In this document: piece by piece, positions 57,430 to 64,000 of the stretch | Position numbering within the stretch: position 1 is the stretch's first letter | How the letters are laid out: each line of letters starts with the position of its first letter | Origin: Fragilaria radians | Lineage: Eukaryota; Bacillariophyta; Fragilariophyceae; Fragilariales; Fragilariaceae | Direction of reading: 5' to 3' | Length of the DNA stretch: 64,000 nucleotides | Assembly: GCA_900642245.1 (NCBI GenBank) | Contig: CAAAJI010000003.1 | Span: 43,647-107,646 of the forward strand | Position numbers and translations under genes: made by a program | Notes under the pieces: model-generated | What the model saw: only the letters and a program-made list of their open reading frames with translations | Databases searched by the model: none | What the model was told of the DNA's origin: nothing

Positions 57430-57900
57430 TTTTAACAATTTAATTCTCAAAAAGATCAAGATGAAGGTGAAGTCAAACCGATTGTTCAAGCCAATGAAAT
57501 TTCCAAGACACCAAAGAGACTTACTAGTGAGCTGAAATGCCTTCAACCTTGAATCAGCCCCGGACAATTATAAATGTAAGGCATCAAACACTAGTGAAAA
57601 CTACTTTCTATGATGCATGCCATCATAAGTGCCTTGATGAGACAGAGAAATGGAGAATAGCAATCCAGTAAGAGTTCAATTCAAATGGTAATGAACGAAG
57701 TCTAGAAGGAAGAAATTTTGACCACTTATCACAGCATAGGAAACGAATCTGAACAACATGGTTATTCAACCTGAAAAAAAATGGCACTGTAAAGACATAA
57801 GGGATGTTAAAGGCTATGACCAAGTTGTTGGTGTTGAGTTCCACGAAAACTTTGCCATTGTCACAAGAGAAGTCACAACCAGATTTTTTTAATCTCATGT
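57430..57900 (+). mobile_element. Ty1/copia relic (linker and RT start), plus strand
   Basis: Plus-strand debris with KTPKRLTSELKCLQP, a DETEKWRIAIQ segment that matches the copia REKWRIAIxKEL motif, and a following GVEFHENFAIV segment that matches the GVDFTESFAPV motif. It is opposite in orientation to the neighbouring copia remnants at 56.1-57.06 kb, so at least two elements are juxtaposed. Confidence 0.7.
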
Positions 57901-58166
57901 GTCAACAAAGGCTATTTTGCAAAGGTTCCAGATGGATAAACCATATTTCTTCACTGAAAACTTGAAGAGGAACTATTCGTCAAGAATCTTTACAGGCAAC
58001 AAGACACTCTTTCAAGAAAACAAGTCAAAAGATGTCGTGAATCGAAAATAATCATTTTTTAAATGCCGGAGCCTCTCCAGAAAAAAACTCGCTCTTTACT
58101 CCACTGGTGAAAAATGCGAACCGACCTATGAAAGTATTTTTTGTTTCATTGGTCTCTCGGTGTTTC

Positions 58167-59684
58167 ATGACAAGTTTAAGGAGTCTTTTGCTACCAATTT
58201 TGCTCTGCATTATTGGCCCGGTGCTTTCCTTTGAGGAAGAATGTAAGATAGGTGCCGATGGGAGTTGCACAAGCGAGTCATGCGTCGACGAACATGAAAA
58301 GTGCAGCATTTGGATGAGCCAAGGTAAAGAATAACATCGAATTTCATAGAGAGTCATCAAAGGATTCGATTGCCTTTCCTTTACTGACTGCAGATTTAGA
58401 TCTAACGAAGTATTTTCTGATTTTGAAGGAGAATGCGATGCAAATCCAAACTATATGCTTCGAAGCTGTCGCAAATCGTGTGAAACTTGTAATATCAACG
58501 ATGAAGTGGAGCTCAGTGCCTTGATCGCAAGAAAGTTGGCGTTATACGAAGTCGGAGGCGATGAGACATTGCTTGAAACACCCTATGGTATTACCCAAGT
58601 CATAGATGAAAGTTCAAAGTCTCAAATTATGGAGGTTATTACTAATTTTACGGCGTACATGGAAAATATTGTTTTTAAAGACCCAAGTTACAAGGATGTC
58701 AAGAAAACATGCAGGAATCGAGAGGGAAACTGTGCATTTTGGGCAAGCCTTGGAGAATGTGAAAACGTAAGAGTTCTGAATTGTTCATTGTTTGTTGTTT
58801 TTATTTTTGCTTTGAAAATTCTTACACATATGAATTTCTTGTAGAACCCAAATTACATGACAAAGTTTTGTGCACCTAGTTGTGGAACTTGTCATCTGCT
58901 GGACTTCAAGTTTCGTTGTCCTCTCAATACATCAGAACCAGAAGCATTGCAACCAGGAGATCTCCATAAAATGTTTGAACGAATTGTAGGAGACGAATAT
59001 TATCAACAGTTTAAGCCTACAATTTTGAGTATGCCGAATCCCTCAGCGGGTCAAAAAGAATCAGGAATTGTGGATGGACCGTGGGTAGTGATCTTAGATA
59101 AGTTTGTGTTGCCGGAAGAATGTGACCGGCTGATTGACCTTGGAGCAACTGAAGGGTACGTCGAAAGTGCCGACGTCGGAAAGAAGAATTTCGATGGTAC
59201 CTATGACAAGTCCATCAACATAGGTCGCACATCGACGAATGCGTGGTGCCAAGGCGTCTGCTACGAGGACAAAATGGCTCGAAACGTTACAGATCGCATT
59301 GAGAATGTGACTGGAATTCCAGAGGCGAATTCTGAATACCTGCAACTCCTTCGATATGAGCCTGGTCAGTACTACAATACGCATCACGACTACATTCCTC
59401 ATCAAATCGATAGACAGATGGGTGTCCGAACATTGACTGTGTTTTTGTACCTTAATGACGTTGATGCTGGAGGTGGTACGGAGTTTCCTAATCTAGGTTT
59501 GACAGTTCAACCAAAGAAAGGAAGAGCCTTGATATGGCCATCTGTGTTGAATGAGAATCCTAATGCAAAAGATCAAAGAACCGAGCATGGTGCTTTACCT
59601 GTAGAAAAGGGTATAAAGTATGGAGCAAATGCCTGGCTGCATCAAAGAGATATAAAAGCTGTGATGACAGCAGGTTGCACTTAA
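58167..59684 (+). CDS. ShK-domain prolyl 4-hydroxylase, copy 4
   Basis: Probable secretory prolyl 4-hydroxylase, 444 aa, from exons 58167-58323, 58429-58766 and 58845-59684. Exon and intron lengths equal those of copy 3 (157/105/338/78/840). The ATG at 58167 is chosen because it aligns with the copy-3 start and gives a compact signal peptide (MTSLRSLLLPILLCIIGPV). In-frame upstream ATGs (58128) would add a poor extension. Domains and catalytic residues are as in copy 3: HHD in NTHHDYIPH, TEHGALPV, GIKYG, and a terminal GCT. Similarity to copy 3 starts abruptly inside the signal-peptide codons and stops at the stop codon; the flanks are unrelated. That suggests gene conversion or a precisely bounded copy. 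Confidence 0.94.
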
Positions 59685-61318
59685 ATTGCATAGATGTGTA
59701 TTTAAAATTGTGCCCAGCTGTGGATATTGGATGTAGGACAACATGTTCACATCTCGAAGTCCAACGTTATGCAAAAACAAGCGTAGCATTGCCATTTTCT
59801 TCATTTTCTTCATTTGGTTTTGATAGAAAATCTTTTTCGTACTTTTGACATTGACAGCCATGATAATTCCCATCACAGTTCCAATTCTAAATATCTTGTC
59901 AATATCTCAAAAGCCCACTTGCCATTCTTCTCTTGCAAAAAGTTAATGACGTTATCAAGTTTGGAAAAAATTGTGATTGAATAGAAATACCCATTCAAAA
60001 AAGCAAAGTTGTCAACCACCTGTGGTTCAAGCCAATTTTCTTTTTACTAGCATTGCTATGAAATTATGATGTGGTTCTCTGAGCTTAGACATATCCCTTC
60101 CAATTTTGAATTATTACTTTCAGGTGTTTTACAATAGACAATAATCCACTCTTCTCATTTACAGGTGGATACAATCATCTTTTATTTACACATTGTACAG
60201 CAACATTTTGAAATACTTTTTAGTAATATATGGGACCAGAAATTAAGAAATACGTAAATCACACGAAAATTATGGTGAAGTCTGAAAGATTGAAGGCGAA
60301 GTCTGACTTAGCGTTTGAAGCACAGCAACAGAATATCAAATCCTTCATAATAAAGAGATGAATATATTTGCACTTGTTTTGATGGTTGAAGAATGACCCA
60401 AACTCACTTTTTGCGAAGTTTCCTAGTCTGAATTCTTTGATTGGATATGAAAAGGCGTTGCTATCCTTTTTGTCAATAGCAAACGAAGAAGGTTTGCGTG
60501 TCAGTGTACACATTGTGTTCATCAAATTAATTATTGATAATTATGGTGGCAAGAGCTGAAGAAATGTTAAAGATTTAATTGGAAATAATCGCTCTCAATC
60601 AATTAATCATTTGCTTGAAAATAAATGTTTATTGAATTGGATGTGCAAGCCATTGTGTAATCTTGTCATGAAATGCACTTCCAGAATATTTAGAGATTGG
60701 TTTGATTGGATGAATGTGGCCATGCTTTAATGAATGAAATTGATCCCATACAAAACAAAGAAAGAGATTTTTTATGGAGATTCAAATTTATATCGAATGC
60801 AAAATTCTTATTTTTAACGTTAATAATCAATCCCTAGGTGAAGCCTATCAAAGCATGGAAAATTTGCAAATGTATTGGTAGCCAGGTAGATTCTTGTTTA
60901 TGGGGCATAGAAAACCTTCTACAGATTTGATGTTGGGATGTTGCCTTATCTTATAAAGCATTCAACACCTAATTTAGAAAAGGACTTCTGTGAATTGTGA
61001 AAAAAATGTAGGGATGGATCAAGTTGGTTGAGCTAGATGAAAATGATTCCTAGTGATTTTAAGTTCCAAGATGTAAGAGATAAAGCCCAACTTGGATGAC
61101 AAAAGTTGAATTAAAAAAGTATGCTGCAATACTCCCATTATCTTGTATACGTTTCTTTTCGTTGATTGGGCTTTGAGATGTGTCGAATGAATGTTGTCAT
61201 TATGATGCGACACGGAATGTGTATGTCATATATTTTTTTGATGGGTTCGCATTAACTTTTTTTGGGTCGTAGAGATCGAAAACTTCACCAACAACAATAA
61301 TTATCCAAAACGAAAGAG
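59685..61318. other. Intergenic stretch, nothing recognised
   Basis: No supported gene between P4H copies 4 and 5. An 87-codon minus-strand frame with an ATG at 60522 (60259-60522) carries no recognised motif. Confidence 0.4.
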
Positions 61319-63157
61319 ATGCTACTTTGGAAGTTCCTTTTCATCACATGCTGTTGTTTTAATCTTTGGATGACCATAGTAATGGCAGCCGAATCAGCAA
61401 GCTGTGATGCAGATGATGATGGAAATTGTTTGGATCGTAGTTGTGATAATAAATATCCTGATTGTGAAAAGTGGGCTTCCGAGGGTACGTTTTCTGTTTC
61501 CTATCGTACAACACGATGTATTTGTCCATCCTCTCCATGGTTCCATACTATATTGAGGCTCCATCTGGGATATATATTTAGATATAGATATAGATAGATA
61601 TTCACTGTGGAGCTTATTGTTCAAACGATTCACTGATTCCTAAAAACCCCTTTGTCTATCTAGGTCATTGCAAATCTCGCAGCAGCGTTAAATTTATGGT
61701 CAATTTTTGTAAGGAGGCTTGTCAAATTTGTGATTTCAAGGGAAGTCTGAAGGACCTTATTGATATGATTGGAGATGTTGAATTGTTAGAAACACCCTAT
61801 GGTAAGGCACAGAATTATCCTGCCGAGGATAATGAGGTGGAGGCTGTGGTCGGAGGAGAAAAGGAGGATACCACAACTACATCCAAGGTGGGGAAAGTGA
61901 TGGAACGTATGGTAACATATATGGAAACGGAAGTATTCGTAGATCCACGTCATGAATCGGTACGGAAAATATGTAAAAACGTCGAACGAGATTGTGCCAT
62001 TTGGGCAGCACGAGGAGAATGTGAATTGAATGCACCCTATATGCAATTATGGTGTGCACCCATTTGTCGGTACGTTATCCAACGATCCTAACAAATTATT
62101 GTTTTTGAGATCTCTAGTGTACTGTGCCGCCGAAATAGGTTGACAATTATGTTTGCGGAGGCTCAAATGTGAACTCTTATTTCATTCCCCCACTTTCATA
62201 GTCATGTTTTACCTATTCTCTAATTTTGATACTCTCCTCAGGACATGTCATTTGATGGATAGTAAGAACCGTTGTCCAAAGGATCCAGACGCACCAGTTG
62301 CTCTTTCACAACCAGGTGATTTAAATGCTATATTTGAAAGGATTACAAAAGATCCCAATGTGACATCCCGGTATGGTGTACAAATTTTATCACAACCCCA
62401 TGAAACAAGTAAGATCAACAATCCATCTGCGGAATCGACAATGACAGAAAATGTTGAAACAAAAATTGAGGAGAATGTCATGACTAGCACAGAAACCATT
62501 ACTACTACTACTACTACTACGAAGGAGGAGGAGAAAGACAATAATGATAACAATAACGATGACGCACCATGGGTAATTACCTTAGATGGTTTCCTTTCTG
62601 ATGAAGAATGTGATCGAGTTATTGAGATTGCCTCACAGGAGGGATACTTGAATTCTATTGACTTTATTGCTGATAGGGCAAGTGGTGCAAGGACATCACA
62701 ATTGGTATGGTGTGATTATGGTTGTGCAAAAGATCCTGTCATGCAAACACTCGACGCTCGAATATCCGAGCTATTGGGAATTCCAAGTGAAAACTTTGAA
62801 TTCTTTCAAATACTCAAATATGATGTGGGACAATTCTACAAGGAACATAATGATTACAACATACGCCATAAAGAGATACAACCCGGAGTTCGGGTTCTAA
62901 CTGTTTTCTTATACCTAAACGATGTTGAAGAAGGTGGCGGAACAAACTTTCCAATTTTGGGAAACATTACTGTAACTCCAACACGAGGAAGAGCTTTAAT
63001 TTGGCCGTCTGTTTTGAATCAGGATCCACATTCTGAAGACGTGCGACTTAATCATGAAGCCCTTCCGGTTGAGAAAGGTATAAAACATGCAGCAAATGTA
63101 TGGGTTCATCAACGAGAATACAGAGAAGCACACCACTGGGGTTGCTGCAATCTTTAA
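61319..63157 (+). CDS. ShK-domain prolyl 4-hydroxylase, copy 5 (divergent)
   Basis: Probable secretory prolyl 4-hydroxylase, 495 aa, from exons 61319-61484, 61664-62069 and 62242-63157 (introns of 179 and 172 bp, longer than in the other copies; the first holds a GATATA microsatellite). The signal peptide is MLLWKFLFITCCCFNLWM onward. ShK 1 spans intron 1 (CEKWASEG-HCKSRSSVKF... CQIC). ShK 2 runs CKNVERDCAIWAARGECEL... and ends at the intron 2 junction (CR-TC). A Thr/acid/Asn-rich linker inside the catalytic half (encoded near 62440-62560) is unique to this copy. The active site keeps HND (KEHNDYN), NHEALPV and the GIKH Lys. The usual FDGT...GRTSTNAWC segment is altered to ARTSQLVWC. The C-terminus is WGCCNL. 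Convergent with MAD2. Confidence 0.94.
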
Positions 63158-63231
63158 ATTTTTAAATTTCAATTAATAGTTAATATAATTGTGCTTATGA
63201 GTTGCCATAAGCCTAAAGCGTTTGAGAGATC

Positions 63232-64000
63232 TCACAATTCCCAATCATCTGCTTCTTTGTATGTAACCATCGATTCCACTTTGTGTACCTACAAACAGGA
63301 AGATGGGGGCAAATTTATGTAAGTTTTGGATTAGATATAGCATGGAAAATTTGATTTCAACTTACTGTTGTCGTAAAAGAACGAAGCTTGACTTCTTGAC
63401 TATTCATAATGTATCGAGGATCCGAATCATACCATTTGATTGGTACTTGTGCATCATGACTTGTGTAAACCAACAAATCAAATGAGCATGGCTCATTCAA
63501 GAGCGGAAGGAATGTAACCTGCAATCAAATCATGATTGGAAAAAATTCGGGACAAAAATATGAGAAGTTGTAAAAAACCAATGACTATTTAGTTCCTTCA
63601 TCATAGAAAAAATGTCAACAACTGGATGAAACAAACTTACACTTGCTGTAATTTGCCGAATGATAGATTGTATCTCATTATGAATTTCCTTTAATGATTT
63701 TTGTTCCTTCGATGACTTTCGGATCGTCCCGACGTTGTAATCTCGTGGACGATTTTCATCATTCTCGGGTCCTCTTGTCTTGTCCTGATTGGTAACGGAA
63801 CTATTCGTTGCATTGCTATCCTTCGTATCCTCATCGACCGAAACATTAAATTGCCACCGTTCCAACGTCTCACCAGAATCAATTCCAGCAACAACAACTA
63901 CTAACCTTTGCACATGACCATATAACAGCCATTGTTCCATTTGTCCCATTACCTGATTCAAATATTGTAACAATCCTTCATCGGTGGTTGTGAGAACTGT
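63232..64000 (-). CDS. MAD2: Spindle checkpoint protein MAD2 (HORMA), partial at window edge
   Basis: HORMA-domain mitotic checkpoint protein that inhibits APC/C-Cdc20 at unattached kinetochores. Three exons are visible on the minus strand: from beyond 64000 down to 63641, then 63518-63366, then 63288-63232 (introns of 122 and 77 bp, GT-AG, frame kept). The visible protein reads TTDEGLLQYL, then LVVVVAGIDSGETLERWQF, IHNEIQSIIRQITAS, joined to VTFLPLLNEPCSFDLLVYT, VKLRSFTTT and finally VHKVESMVTYKEAD. These are MAD2 hallmarks, including the C-terminal seat-belt segment. A hydrophilic insertion of about 33 residues sits between WQF and the IRQIT helix. The 5' end is off the window. Its stop codon is 74 bp from that of P4H copy 5. 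Confidence 0.95.

Overview
The window looks like nuclear DNA of a photosynthetic stramenopile, most likely a diatom. It is AT-rich and has short GT-AG introns (about 67-180 bp). It carries several decayed Ty1/copia-type retrotransposons, and a biotin synthase with a likely organelle presequence. Most characteristic are genes that put ShK-type cysteine modules in front of a prolyl 4-hydroxylase (P4H) domain, a combination I associate with diatoms. The species cannot be named from sequence reading alone.

Left part (0-22 kb). After copia relics (0.4-5.8 kb) comes a divergent pair of ShK-P4H genes (6.5-10.0 kb). Next are an arylsulfatase-type sulfatase (10.5-12.3 kb) that converges on a sulfotransferase (12.4-13.5 kb), and a fucosyltransferase-like GT-B enzyme (14.0-15.7 kb). 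These five genes all look secretory (signal peptide or membrane anchor). Together they could modify extracellular glycoproteins or sulfated glycans. Two orphan proteins (17.2-18.0 and 19.0-20.4 kb) and biotin synthase (20.6-21.9 kb) follow.

Middle part (23-48 kb). Six small intronless genes encode an unrecognised protein family, called here the FDMEL-tail family. Members share a central block with a basic phosphosite-like motif, a short (L/I)(I/V)xE element, and the invariant C-terminus FDMEL. They form three pairs (A1/A2, B1/B2, C1/C2); the first three genes are on the plus strand and the last three on the minus strand. Between them lie a complete but stop-ridden copia element (24.8-28.4 kb), an aldo/keto reductase (36.3-37.4 kb), a short kinesin-7-like motor (37.8-39.6 kb), a fucosyltransferase pseudogene (40.6-41.2 kb) and further copia debris.

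Right part (48.9-64 kb). Three more ShK-P4H genes are present. Two are near-identical copies whose introns are also nearly identical. They flank a duplicated block of copia debris that is interrupted by a 248-N assembly gap. At the right edge, running off the window, is a spliced MAD2 (HORMA) gene convergent with the last P4H.

The window is thus an accessory, duplication-rich region with a few conserved single genes (bioB, AKR, kinesin, MAD2). The most novel content is the FDMEL-tail family.
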